Below, piece after piece: positions 33,460 through 41,846 of a DNA stretch of 64,000 nucleotides (position 1 is the stretch's first letter; every line of letters starts with the position of its first letter). The notes below the pieces were generated by a model. The model had not been told where the DNA came from, made no database searches, and worked only from the letters and a program-made list of their open reading frames with translations. Origin of the DNA: Paenibacillus phytohabitans. Its GTDB lineage: Bacteria; Bacillota; Bacilli; Paenibacillales; Paenibacillaceae. The stretch covers positions 27,982-91,981 of the forward strand of contig NZ_WHOB01000052.1 in assembly GCF_013141775.1 (NCBI RefSeq), written 5' to 3'. A program made the position numbers and the translations under genes.

Positions 33460-34647
33460 TTACCGCCCCGTAGTCTCAAAAGAAAACTTGGACGTCCAGG
33501 TGGCACCTGCATCCTTCGTCACATAAAGTGTCGAGCTGTTCAGGTCTCTCACCGCAAGCCAGCCTTGATTATGATCGGTGAAGGAGATCGTTCCTTCGAA
33601 GCCGGGAACCGTCATCTGATTACTCCAGGCCTGCCCGTTATTCTTGGTGAATCCTATCCCCACTTGTTCCGCTGCAGGCTGGAATCCCACCAGGAAAGCC
33701 GTTGTTTTGCCGATCACCACCAGATTGCCGGGGCTGCCCGAAGCGGGCCCCTTCTTCACCTTGGCCGCGCCGCTTCCCGGAGCCGGACCGCCTCCAGCCG
33801 TCTCTTGGGCAATCACCCGGGTCCAGCTGCCGCCCGAGTTAGCGCTGCCGTAGAGCGAATAGGAAGTCTGCGACATTCCGTAACCGCCGTACAGTACGGC
33901 ATACACCTGACTGCCGTTCGCATAGATTTGTCCGTATGAGGGTTCAGCGTACGAAGATTTCAGCATCAGCTTCCAGTTCGTTCCGCCGTCTGCCGTCCGC
34001 ATCACCTGATACCCGCTGCCCGGTACAACGACCACGGCCCATCCGCTGCTCAGGCTGGTGAAATACGCTCCGCGCGTATTCGCAGGGGTCTTAATCAGAC
34101 TCCAGCTCTCTCCGCCGTCATTCGTATAATAGGTGGACGCACGGTTGTAGCCGAATCCTTTGCTGCTGTCCAGAAACTCCACCCGCTCAAAGGTCACAGC
34201 CTTATTCGACAGCCTTTTCCAGGTAGAGCCTCCATCCGTGGTCCGGATCAGATATTTAGCCTGACCGTCATTGACCGCGGCAAGCGCCCAGCCATGGATA
34301 TTATCAGGGAAGTCGATCTGCTGAAAGCTCCACTGCCCTTCATAAATCTTCTGGAAATGGCAGCCTCCGTCCGAGGTTCCAATCAGGAATCCGTTCCCGG
34401 CTGCCCGCCCCGTATCTGCACTCAGAAACTCTACATCAGAGAAGCTAAGCGGGATCGCATCTGCTCCGCTGTGTGCTGCCTGCAACTCCTGAAGCAGTCC
34501 ATGATCTCCCGTGCTGCAGGACGGAGCCGGGGTTGGCGCCGGAGCCGCCGCCTGCACCGGGGAAGCCGAGGTCCCCCAGCCTAGAGTAAGGAGACTAGCG
34601 GTAAGGAGAGTTAATGTGGTCTGCTGCAATCTGGTTGTCCAATTCAT
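33460..34647 (-). CDS. Secreted YCF48/BNR-like beta-propeller protein
   Basis: A 395-residue exported protein. Residues 1-35 are a signal peptide ending ASPVQAAA, then a proline-rich spacer. The rest is a series of propeller blades with BNR-like TTDGGSTW and TADGGTNW motifs: TSDGGCHF, TTDGGSTWKRL, TNDGGESWSLI, TADGGTNWKLM, SANSGGSWTRV, TKNNGQAWSNQ and TKDAGATWTSK. In the YCF48 family such propellers bind protein partners, and here the partner is unknown. A low-complexity GSG/GKGP loop near residue 290 interrupts one blade. I start at ATG 34647 with GGAGGTG upstream; the GTG nine bases further is inside that site. Confidence 0.82.
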   Translation of the reverse strand: MNWTTRLQQTTLTLLTASLLTLGWGTSASPVQAAAPAPTPAPSCSTGDHGLLQELQAAHSGADAIPLSFSDVEFLSADTGRAAGNGFLIGTSDGGCHFQKIYEGQWSFQQIDFPDNIHGWALAAVNDGQAKYLIRTTDGGSTWKRLSNKAVTFERVEFLDSSKGFGYNRASTYYTNDGGESWSLIKTPANTRGAYFTSLSSGWAVVVVPGSGYQVMRTADGGTNWKLMLKSSYAEPSYGQIYANGSQVYAVLYGGYGMSQTSYSLYGSANSGGSWTRVIAQETAGGGPAPGSGAAKVKKGPASGSPGNLVVIGKTTAFLVGFQPAAEQVGIGFTKNNGQAWSNQMTVPGFEGTISFTDHNQGWLAVRDLNSSTLYVTKDAGATWTSKFSFETTGR

Positions 34648-34832
34648 TGGTGACACCTCCTAGAATATATATACCCTGTATGCGGACTGCTACTCTGCGC
34701 TGTGTAATTGCTTTTCCGGCACAAATCCATTAAATGGAGAAACAGCTTGCATTAATCCCGGACCGGGATAACAATAGGCTTATATTAGCCCTGTCTATGC
34801 AATACGGTCAAGTTGAAGAAAGGGAGTTGCAC

Positions 34833-35672
34833 ATGAGCATTCAAGATGAGATTGTTGCCTGTATGGCCATACATGGCGGCGATGTACTTACACAGGAGAT
34901 TCAGACTGCCCACCGGCTGAGGCTGGCAGAATTCTGGGGGATATCATCTGGAGACCGGATTCTGGAGATCGGCTGCGGGCAGGGGGACACCACAGCTGTT
35001 CTGGCATATATGGCCGGTGAGAACGGATATGTTCATGCCATTGACCAGGCTTCCCCGGATTACGGCGCTCCCTTGACCCTGGGTCAGGCAGCGGCTCATT
35101 TACAGCAGTCACCGCTTGGCGGCCGGATTCATTTCGAGTTCGGGAAGGATCTGCTGTCACCGGAGGTGGACTATCCTGAACATACATACGATCTTGTGGT
35201 ATTGTCTCATTGCTCGTGGTATTTCCAGTCCTCGCAGCAGCTGGCGGCTGTCCTGCAGAAGGCGCGGAGGTGGGGCAAGAAGCTCTGTTTCGCCGAATGG
35301 GATACCCGGATCACCGACACTGCACAGCTGCCGCATTTGCTGGCCGCTCTCATCCAGGCCCAGATTGAAGCATTCAAGCAGGGGAGCAGCTCCAACATCC
35401 GCACTCTTTTCGTGCCAGCTGATCTTAGAGACCTTATCGCACAAGCCGGGTGGACAGTGACCGCCGAGGATACCATCCATTCCCCCTTGCTGCAGGACGG
35501 ACGCTGGGAAGTGGGCTTCACCCTGCAGGAGAGCCTGCAGGAAGCAGCAGAGGCTCCAGGCATCCCGCCCAAGCTAACCGAACTGGTGCAATCGCAAATC
35601 CGGCTGCTGCAAGAAATCTCAACCGTTCCGAATGTCCCCCCGATGCCGACGTTTCTATTGGTTGCCGAGTAA
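34833..35672 (+). CDS. Class I SAM-dependent methyltransferase
   Basis: A 279-residue methyltransferase. The SAM motif ILEIGCGQGDTTAVLAY lies near residue 47, followed by VHAIDQASPDYG with the acidic residue for ribose binding and YDLVVLSHCSWYF as motif IV. The C-terminal half is helical with no family I can name, so the substrate is unknown. ATG 34833 has AAAGGGAG six bases upstream. The frame is open from 34734, but the first 33 codons look unlike protein and lack a ribosome site. It is a single gene, divergent from the YCF48-like gene. Confidence 0.83.
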   Translation: MSIQDEIVACMAIHGGDVLTQEIQTAHRLRLAEFWGISSGDRILEIGCGQGDTTAVLAYMAGENGYVHAIDQASPDYGAPLTLGQAAAHLQQSPLGGRIHFEFGKDLLSPEVDYPEHTYDLVVLSHCSWYFQSSQQLAAVLQKARRWGKKLCFAEWDTRITDTAQLPHLLAALIQAQIEAFKQGSSSNIRTLFVPADLRDLIAQAGWTVTAEDTIHSPLLQDGRWEVGFTLQESLQEAAEAPGIPPKLTELVQSQIRLLQEISTVPNVPPMPTFLLVAE

Positions 35673-35682
35673 CAGCAGAATA

Positions 35683-35718
35683 AGCAGAGAACACTTGCTA
35701 AGACAAGCGTTCTCTGCT
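35683..35718 (+). terminator. Terminator after the methyltransferase gene
   Basis: Stem AGCAGAGAAC...GTTCTCTGCT with an inner CTTG/CAAG pair, 11 bp after the stop. It lacks a good T-tract on either side. Confidence 0.5.
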
Positions 35719-35782
35719 CCCATGGACCAGGGTCCAAGACCTGCGTTAAGACGTGAGTTCAAGCAAATCCGTATCAGGGCCT

Positions 35783-36217
35783 CTATACTTGTACACGCTG
35801 AGTCAGAATGCAGTATTGCACAGTCAGTTCCCGCAGCACAGACTTCAGCACGCCTTCCAGCGAATTCTCCCATACATACGTATCCTGCTTCAGGTAATTC
35901 AGCACCGTCTTGCAGCTGTGATCGAAGCTGTTAATATGGCAATGATTATCCTTGTCCTCGAAATCCAGGCGCATTCTGGTAACCAGTGTCATATAATCCT
36001 CAATTAGAGCTTCCCTTACACCATCGCCTGCCCGGACAACCTTGTCCCACATGTAGATGCCACCTTCAATCATCTCAGAAGAATTCTCCACCAGCACAAG
36101 CCGTGAACTCACTCCGATCAGCCGCTTAATCCGCTCACTAATCTCCCGGTAATCCTCTTGTATCCCTTGTATTCCTTGTATCCCTTGTATCCCTTGTATC
36201 CCTTGATTGTTACTCAC
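35783..36217 (-). CDS. Hypothetical protein with (GIQ)n N-terminus
   Basis: A 144-residue protein of unknown family. The N-terminus contains five GIQ triplets, encoded by a 9-bp DNA tandem repeat (unit GGGATACAA, 36170-36205). The rest is charged and helical (EDYREISERIKRLIGVSSRL, then MIEGGIYMWDKVVRAGDGV). Cysteines and histidines cluster at DNHCHINSFDHSCK. I prefer GTG 36217 as start because GGAGAGGGG lies seven bases before it; ATG 36241 would overlap that site. No neighbour points to a function. Confidence 0.6.
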   Translation of the reverse strand: MSNNQGIQGIQGIQGIQGIQEDYREISERIKRLIGVSSRLVLVENSSEMIEGGIYMWDKVVRAGDGVREALIEDYMTLVTRMRLDFEDKDNHCHINSFDHSCKTVLNYLKQDTYVWENSLEGVLKSVLRELTVQYCILTQRVQV

Positions 36218-36463
36218 GCGTATTCCCCTCTCCGACTCCATAATTCGAGAAATCTACCTGTTAGCCTAACCTCGGAGGGTTGCGGGTCTATGTTCACTTT
36301 TATGAGTGTATTAAGAGTAAACCTCCTGTAATTCAATGTATATAATAAATGGTACAAAACTGTAACCAATTGAGCTGTTACATTATTGCTCTGCGGTTTA
36401 AATAATAAGTACAGAAGCTTACTAACATACAGCAACTAAGAGCAACTAAGGAAGTGAACGAGT

Positions 36464-36643
36464 ATGATAAAAAAGGACATTCAACATGCGCTCCTCTCCA
36501 ATCTGTGGCAACGCGTTCACTTGATCAGCGGAGAAACCTACACCGGAGTATGTAAAATAGATCACTCATCAGACGCACTGCATATCGCAACGAACCAAGG
36601 CAGCTTCACTGTCCCTTACTGGACAATCAAGCGTTTCGTTTAA
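36464..36643 (+). CDS. Small Sm/YolD-like beta protein
   Basis: A 59-residue frame from ATG 36464 to TAA 36643, with AAGGAAG about eleven bases upstream. It reads MIKKDIQHALLSNLWQRVHL, then SGETYTGVCKIDHSSDALHI, then a short strand pair with VPYWTIKRFV. The pattern helix, then strands with G-x-x-x-x-G and a closing IP/VP-x-x-x-I is that of Sm-like or YolD-like small barrels. The function is unknown. It has a clean ribosome site and a coherent composition, which supports a real gene. Confidence 0.6.
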   Translation: MIKKDIQHALLSNLWQRVHLISGETYTGVCKIDHSSDALHIATNQGSFTVPYWTIKRFV

Positions 36644-36689
36644 GGCCTAGTTTCCGCGAACTGTCACCAAAATAAAGTATCTACCTCTG

Positions 36690-36840
36690 TTTCCTTCGCC
36701 GGACTCACTTTTGGCGGAATGAAGCAGGGGTATTTCTGCTTCTTATTCCTGCGCCGGACCCACTTTGGACGGAGTCCGGTGTTTTTCTGCTTCTCTTTCC
36801 TGCGCCAGACTCACTTTGGACAGAATCAAGTAACCATGTT
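36690..36840. repeat. Degenerate 51-55-bp tandem repeat, three units
   Basis: The block CGCCGGACTCACTTTGGACG recurs with changes at 36697, 36752 and 36803 (periods 55 and 51). TTTCTGCTTCTYWTTCCTG lies between copies. It sits beside element D in a convergent gap. Confidence 0.65.
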
Positions 36841-36889
36841 CCCTCCATATGCCGAATTCTGACGGACGGACTTGGGTCAGATCCGGTAA

Positions 36890-37062
36890 TGTTGTACTTT
36901 TTGCAGGATTTCTGGCGGTCGAGCGCTTCAAATCCGGTATTGTTGCACTTTTTGCAGGATTTCTGGCGGTTGGGCAGCTTAGAGCCCCGTATTGTTGTAT
37001 TTTCTGCAAGATTACAGCGTATCGGCAGCTTAGAGCCCCGCATTGTTGTATTTTTTGCAAGA
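36890..37062. repeat. Four-site palindromic element, variant D (51-52-51 spacing)
   Basis: Sites of the form TGTTGYA-N5-TGCARGA start at 36890, 36941, 36993 and 37044. Distances are 51, 52 and 51 bp, so the middle interval is ten bp shorter than in copies A-C. The flanking blocks (CTGGCGGTYGRGC and GCTTAGAGCCCC) are repeated too. Short frames seen here are a side effect of the period. No gene is seen from 36644 to 37240. Confidence 0.75.
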
Positions 37063-37183
37063 TTCCTGGCGGCGACCTATACTCCCTCTCATTCCCGCGT
37101 CCTTCCCGCCTTATTCCCGCGCCGACGTATCCCGCTCCCGGCCAGCCCGCTTTCACTCCCCTTCCGGGGGAGTAGTTCCATAT

Positions 37184-37232
37184 ACAACAAAGACCCCATC
37201 CTCCACATGCGTGGATAACGAGGTCTTGTTGT
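37184..37232 (-). terminator. Terminator of the sugar-transport operon
   Basis: Minus-strand stem ACAACAAGACC...GGTCTTTGTTGT with an inner ATCCACGCATGTGGAT part, nine bp after the isomerase stop. Confidence 0.6.
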
Positions 37233-37240
37233 CGTCAAAG

Positions 37241-38131
37241 TCAAACCACCGGATTCGGCACAATGCTGCCTCCGCGGCAATTCTTCAAATAATTCAGGGC
37301 ATGTACCTGGCCGGTCATCTCCAGCTCATCACGGTAAACCGGATCATGCCAGCCTTCGATGTCGATCGTGCCCTTGTAGCCGCCCTGGCGGAGAATGGTG
37401 ATAATATCGGTCCAGTTGGTATCGCCGAAGCCGGGCGTGCGGTCCCATACATAAGGCTTCGGACCATGAATCCCGTATTCCTTGATTATATCCCAGCCGA
37501 CAGTGACATCCTTACCGTGCACATGGAAGATCTTATCCACCCATTTGCGCAGCTGCGGGACCGGGTCGATCAGCGCGGTCAACTGGTGGGCAGGCTCCCA
37601 TTCCAGCCCGAGATTATCTGCCGGAACGCTATTGAACATCTTCTCCCAGGCTGTAGGGTTATGCGCGATATTCCAGTCGCCCTTCTGCCAGCTGCCGCCC
37701 ATCGCACAGTTCTCAAAAGCAATCCGCAGACCCTTGTCCGCGGCCCGCTTCGACAATTCTCCGAATACTTCGGCGAATCTCGGCAGGGACTCGTCAATTG
37801 AAGAGCCGGGAAGCCGCCCGGTGAAGCCGCCGACAATATCTGTGCCGAACAGATGCGCATGCTCGATCAGCTGTTCCCAGCCGGCCAGTGTATCTGCGCT
37901 CTCAACGTTGCCGCCTAGCGGGTTGCCATAGATCCCCACGGCGGAGATGACGAAATTATGCTCGGCAGCAAGCTCGCGGAGCCGCGCAGCCGTCTCCACT
38001 AAATCTGTATCACCTGTCGTCTGCCAGAAATTCAATTGGAAGGATTCGAAGCCATGCTTCACAATCTGCGGAATGACCTGGACGGCTTCACCGCCCCGGA
38101 CCAAAGTGCCAATTCTCAAAGATTCTTGCAT
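37241..38131 (-). CDS. Sugar phosphate isomerase/epimerase-like TIM-barrel protein
   Basis: A 296-residue protein of the xylose-isomerase-like TIM barrel family. The metal ligands are probably in IAFENCAMGG (glutamate), LGLEWEPAHQ, IFHVHGKDV (histidines) and GTIDIEGWHDP (glutamate and histidine). Family members isomerise or epimerise sugars or inositols, and the substrate here is unknown. I use ATG 38131 (MQESLRIGTLV), 12 bp after GGAG; a TTG at 38149 is the alternative. It is last in the SBP-LacI-isomerase run, so it probably processes a product of the imported oligosaccharide. Confidence 0.8.
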   Translation of the reverse strand: MQESLRIGTLVRGGEAVQVIPQIVKHGFESFQLNFWQTTGDTDLVETAARLRELAAEHNFVISAVGIYGNPLGGNVESADTLAGWEQLIEHAHLFGTDIVGGFTGRLPGSSIDESLPRFAEVFGELSKRAADKGLRIAFENCAMGGSWQKGDWNIAHNPTAWEKMFNSVPADNLGLEWEPAHQLTALIDPVPQLRKWVDKIFHVHGKDVTVGWDIIKEYGIHGPKPYVWDRTPGFGDTNWTDIITILRQGGYKGTIDIEGWHDPVYRDELEMTGQVHALNYLKNCRGGSIVPNPVV

Positions 38132-38174
38132 CCTGGATATCAACTCCAATACGTTTATAGTCAGCGCCCTGCTG

Positions 38175-39197
38175 TTATCGGCTCTTAATCATTTTGCAGG
38201 AGCCCCGTTTGAGCAAGACTGCATCATAGACAATATGCTGATGGTTCGTGCGATTCGAAATAAGATCAAATAATACCCCTACACTGGATAGAGCCATTTC
38301 CGTACCCGGCTGGCTGATCGTATCCAGCGCAGGATGATAATATTCTGCCATCTCAATGCCGTCAAAGCCGATAATCGAAATATCATCAGGGATGGACAAG
38401 CCGGCAGTAAGCACAGCCTTGGCCGCACCGATGGCAATGGTATCGGAAGCAGCAAATATTGCGGTCACCGCTCTGTCCCGGTTAAGCAGTCTGCGTGCAG
38501 CGTTGAAGCCAGAGCTCGGACTGTATTCACAATCCTCTACAAGCCCGGCATTGTAAGGCAGATTATTTTCTTCTAATGCCAGCTTATATCCCATAAGCCG
38601 CCGGCTGCCCGTAGTTTCATCCAATAAAGGTGATTTGGCCAGGAAGCCAATGTTCTTGTGTCCAAGCGAGATTAAATAACTGGTCGCCTTGTAGGCCTCT
38701 TTCGATTCATTGATGGTTACGCTGGAGAATATGGCCGGGTCCACTTCCTGGGATGTAGTAATCGTCGTCAGTACAAACGGAACCGTCAGCTGCTTGAACT
38801 TCTCTTCGGAATGATTATACGTACCGCCCATGAAAATAATCCCGCTTAAGTTCTTCTCCTTCACCAGTTGAATCGCCGCATTGATCTCATCGGTTCCATC
38901 CTCTACCTGATGGATGAGAAACGGATAGCCGCGCAGATTGACCTGCCGTTCAATTTCCTTGATCATGATGGCGAAGAACGGATTGGTAATTCCCTTGACC
39001 ATGAGTGCAATGTTCTTGGATTGCGTGGTTTTTAAATTCCGTGCGTTGGAATTCGGAATATAATTGTATTCCTTCACGACACTCAGAACCTTCTCGCGGG
39101 TCGCATCACTCACCAGTCCCTTATTGTTGATAACCCTGGATACAGTCGAGATGCCGACTCCGGATATCCGCGCGATATCCTTAATATTAACGTCCAC
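38175..39197 (-). CDS. LacI-family transcriptional regulator
   Basis: A 340-residue repressor. Residues 3-50 are the LacI helix-turn-helix and hinge: IKDIARISGVGISTVSRVINNKGLVSDATREKV, then YIPNSNARNLKT. Residues about 60-335 form the sugar-binding periplasmic-type core. The gene lies between the binding-protein gene and the isomerase, in the same direction. Its likely targets are the two identical 16-bp operators at 42905-42920 and 43105-43120, in the divergent promoter region. The inducer should be a breakdown product of the sugar that the locus uses. Binding to those sites is inferred, as CcpA is also a LacI-family protein. Confidence 0.92.
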   Translation of the reverse strand: MDVNIKDIARISGVGISTVSRVINNKGLVSDATREKVLSVVKEYNYIPNSNARNLKTTQSKNIALMVKGITNPFFAIMIKEIERQVNLRGYPFLIHQVEDGTDEINAAIQLVKEKNLSGIIFMGGTYNHSEEKFKQLTVPFVLTTITTSQEVDPAIFSSVTINESKEAYKATSYLISLGHKNIGFLAKSPLLDETTGSRRLMGYKLALEENNLPYNAGLVEDCEYSPSSGFNAARRLLNRDRAVTAIFAASDTIAIGAAKAVLTAGLSIPDDISIIGFDGIEMAEYYHPALDTISQPGTEMALSSVGVLFDLISNRTNHQHIVYDAVLLKRGSCKMIKSR

Positions 39198-39220
39198 ACT
39201 ACTCCCCCATTTATAGGTAA

Positions 39221-39243
39221 GGGAGCTATAGACTATAGCTCCC
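39221..39243 (-). terminator. Intercistronic hairpin between the binding-protein and LacI genes
   Basis: Stem GGGAGCTATAG...CTATAGCTCCC with almost no loop and no T-tract. It may stabilise the abundant upstream mRNA or attenuate transcription into the regulator gene. Confidence 0.5.
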
Positions 39244-39261
39244 AGGTACCTCTACATTCCT

Positions 39262-40836
39262 TTAGTTGACGGGTACAAATTCTGCCAATTGTTTCTCTAC
39301 TTCGGCAATGACCTTGTCAATTCCTGCTTTTGTCAGCTGGTCGCGGTAATCTGCAACGGCTGCTTTTGGATCTTTGCTTGTTTTACCCAGCATCAGCTGA
39401 ATACCGAGCTGTGCATTGACGTTCGAGATCGAAGCAATTTCAGTTGTTACATTCGAAGGATCGAAGCTGAAGCCGTTATACGGATCATCGATTGCTTCTT
39501 TATCCCATTCAGCAAACAGGTCTTTACGGATCGGGTTCTCAGTATCACTCGGAATCACGAACTTGTCGTTTCTGAGGGACCAGGCCGAGAAGCCTCCGCC
39601 ATCTGTTTTTTCATTGAAGCCTTCCGGCTGCTTCTTCACGCCATCTTCAATGACGTAGTGCTTGCCTTCGATACCGTATTGCATCAGGTTGTAGTAGCTT
39701 TCATCGGTCATGAATTTCTCAATTACCATCAGAGAGCGCTCCGGATTAGAGGAATTCGCGCTGATTACTGTCGAGTTGTCTACACCCATTTTACGCTTGA
39801 TTTTCTTATTCGCTTCAGCAAAAGTATAGAAGCTTGTAGGAGAGTCAGGCAGTGCCTTGATATCTCCGCCGTACTGCCCGATCCAGTCCTGGGCATGAGT
39901 CAGATAACCCGCAGAGTTCGCTGCTCTGAAGTTGTCCTTGCTGCCGAGGGAAGCGGACAGAACGTCTTTGCCCCAATAGCCCTTGTCGCCCCACTCACGC
40001 ATTTTCACAGCCCAATCCTCGAATTCCTGGGTGAAGGCTGGATGGAATACGGTCTTGTAATCCTCCGGGCTCTTGGTGACCAGATTCAATTCATTCAGCG
40101 AGATACCAGGTGCGTTCAGCCACATGTCTGTAGTATCTACGAGCATTCTGTACATGTTCTGTGCATCCTCAGCCTTACCGTTAATTGGCGGGAAGGATTC
40201 GTTGGCAACCACATTATCCATGTATTTAACCATGTCATCGATTGTCTTAATTTCGGTCATGCCGTATTTCTTCAGCAGATCCGTACGGTATGCATAACCG
40301 GCAGGCGTGTATTCACTGAACAGACTCGGTACGCCGTAGATTTTGCCATTAACCTTGGTGTTCTGCCAGGAGGCTTCAGGAATCTCCGCCTTCAGCTTAG
40401 GCGCCACCTTGTCCAGCATGTCGGTAATGTCAGTCAGCGCCCCTTCAGTAGCCAGGGTGTAGTAAGACACAGCGGCACCCGGAGAAGCATGCGACAGATC
40501 GAACGATTCGCCGGAAGCGAACAGCAGCGGATACTTGGTAGCTACGTCCGGCCAGTCAATGTACTTGATTTCAAGTGTAGTATTCAGATCAGCCTTAAGC
40601 TTCTTATTGATCTCAGCCAGAATTTCTTTATTGGTAACTCCTTCACTGCCCCACAGGTAGTACACCAGCTTTGCTTCCTTAGAGGTGTCTACTCCTCCGG
40701 CATTGGTGGAACTGGATGGAGTGTTCGACGAACCTGAATTATTTCCATTTGCATTATTGCTTGACGAACAAGCGGATAGCACTCCAGTAAGCATGAGGAC
40801 AGCAGCTAGAGAAGAAGCAATCTTTTTACCTTTCAT
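39262..40836 (-). CDS. ABC sugar transporter extracellular solute-binding lipoprotein
   Basis: A 524-residue lipoprotein of the LplA/YtcQ type. The signal peptide ends in the lipobox LSAC, followed by an S/N-rich linker. The mature part is a cluster-D-like binding protein: VYYLWGSEGVTNKEILAEINKKLK, then PEDYKTVFHPAFTQEFEDWAVKMREWGDKGYW. AAAAGGGAGG lies eight bases before the chosen ATG; the GTG at 40932 lies at the previous gene's end. With two permeases upstream it forms an importer that lacks its own ATPase, as usual for this class, and shares a general MsmX-like ATPase. Context suggests beta-1,2-gluco-oligosaccharides as ligand. Confidence 0.9.
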   Translation of the reverse strand: MKGKKIASSLAAVLMLTGVLSACSSSNNANGNNSGSSNTPSSSTNAGGVDTSKEAKLVYYLWGSEGVTNKEILAEINKKLKADLNTTLEIKYIDWPDVATKYPLLFASGESFDLSHASPGAAVSYYTLATEGALTDITDMLDKVAPKLKAEIPEASWQNTKVNGKIYGVPSLFSEYTPAGYAYRTDLLKKYGMTEIKTIDDMVKYMDNVVANESFPPINGKAEDAQNMYRMLVDTTDMWLNAPGISLNELNLVTKSPEDYKTVFHPAFTQEFEDWAVKMREWGDKGYWGKDVLSASLGSKDNFRAANSAGYLTHAQDWIGQYGGDIKALPDSPTSFYTFAEANKKIKRKMGVDNSTVISANSSNPERSLMVIEKFMTDESYYNLMQYGIEGKHYVIEDGVKKQPEGFNEKTDGGGFSAWSLRNDKFVIPSDTENPIRKDLFAEWDKEAIDDPYNGFSFDPSNVTTEIASISNVNAQLGIQLMLGKTSKDPKAAVADYRDQLTKAGIDKVIAEVEKQLAEFVPVN

Positions 40837-40915
40837 TCGGTAAGCCTCCCTTTTCTTTTCTATATTATGGATTTTGCATCTATAACAAACACCCTTCGAT
40901 TGAAGCAGGCGTCTA

Positions 40916-41818
40916 TTAACCCTTAACAGCACCGACGGTAAGACCGGTTACGAAGTAACGCTGAATGAATGGATACAGGAGAATGATCGGGCCTGTGGCC
41001 AGCACGGCTGTAGCCATTTTAATGGATTGGGTTGGCAGATCGGCTGTATTAATGACCGCTCCCGAGTTGATGAGACTGCCCATATTCGCCTGGTTGATCA
41101 TGCGCTGCAGGAAGTACTGGAGCGGGAACTTGGTCGGAGAGTCCATGTACAGCATCCCGTTGTACCACTCATTCCAGAAGCCCAGCGCCGAGAACAGCCC
41201 GATAGTCGCCAGTGAAGGAACCGCCAGCGGCATGAAGATCCGCCAGTAGATGCGGAAATCGCCTGCGCCGTCAATCGTGGCTGATTCATACAGGGAATCC
41301 GGGATCGCCTTCATGAAGTTACGCATCAGGAAGATCGACCACGCCCCTACCACAGCCGGCAGAATCATGGCGAACAGGTTGTCTTTCATATGCAGATGCT
41401 TGACCATCAGAATATAAGTCGGAATCAATCCTCCACTGAACAAGGTTGTGAAATAGATCAGGAAGGAGAAGAAGTTACGGTATTTGAAATCCTTGCGGTT
41501 CAGGACAAATCCGGCCATGGACATCATGAACAGCCCGAGCACCGTACCTACGACTGTGATAAAAATCGTAACCTGATAAGCATCCACCAGCTTGGAGGAG
41601 TTACTGAGCAACAATTCGTAGGCCTTGAAGGAAACCTCATTCGGAATCAGCTTATATCCCTCGCGGACAATCTCCTGCTCATTCATGAAGGAGGAAGAGA
41701 TCATCAGCGCAAAAGGAAACACACAGAACAGTGCAAAGATCGTGATGCAGATGTAACTGATCACTTTTATGAAAACACTGCCGGAATCCTGTTTGATTTT
41801 AATAGATGTACTTGCCAT
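40916..41818 (-). CDS. Carbohydrate ABC transporter permease (LplC/YtcP-like)
   Basis: A 300-residue inner-membrane permease with six helices. The EAA loop facing the ATPase reads MKAIPDSLYESATIDGAGDFRIYWRIFMPLAVPSLATIGLF. The start at ATG 41818 (MASTSIKIKQ) has AGGGG eight bases upstream; ATG 41824 is too near it. It sits 28 bp after the other permease. The two are separate subunits of one importer with the lipoprotein at 39262. Confidence 0.92.
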   Translation of the reverse strand: MASTSIKIKQDSGSVFIKVISYICITIFALFCVFPFALMISSSFMNEQEIVREGYKLIPNEVSFKAYELLLSNSSKLVDAYQVTIFITVVGTVLGLFMMSMAGFVLNRKDFKYRNFFSFLIYFTTLFSGGLIPTYILMVKHLHMKDNLFAMILPAVVGAWSIFLMRNFMKAIPDSLYESATIDGAGDFRIYWRIFMPLAVPSLATIGLFSALGFWNEWYNGMLYMDSPTKFPLQYFLQRMINQANMGSLINSGAVINTADLPTQSIKMATAVLATGPIILLYPFIQRYFVTGLTVGAVKG

Positions 41819-41846
41819 TTTCATCACCCCTGTTTCGTGTCTTGTC

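Noticed and set aside
39289..40737. 482-codon open frame opposite the binding-protein gene
   Set aside because: It is antisense to a lipoprotein gene with lipobox and ribosome site, and it has no family match.
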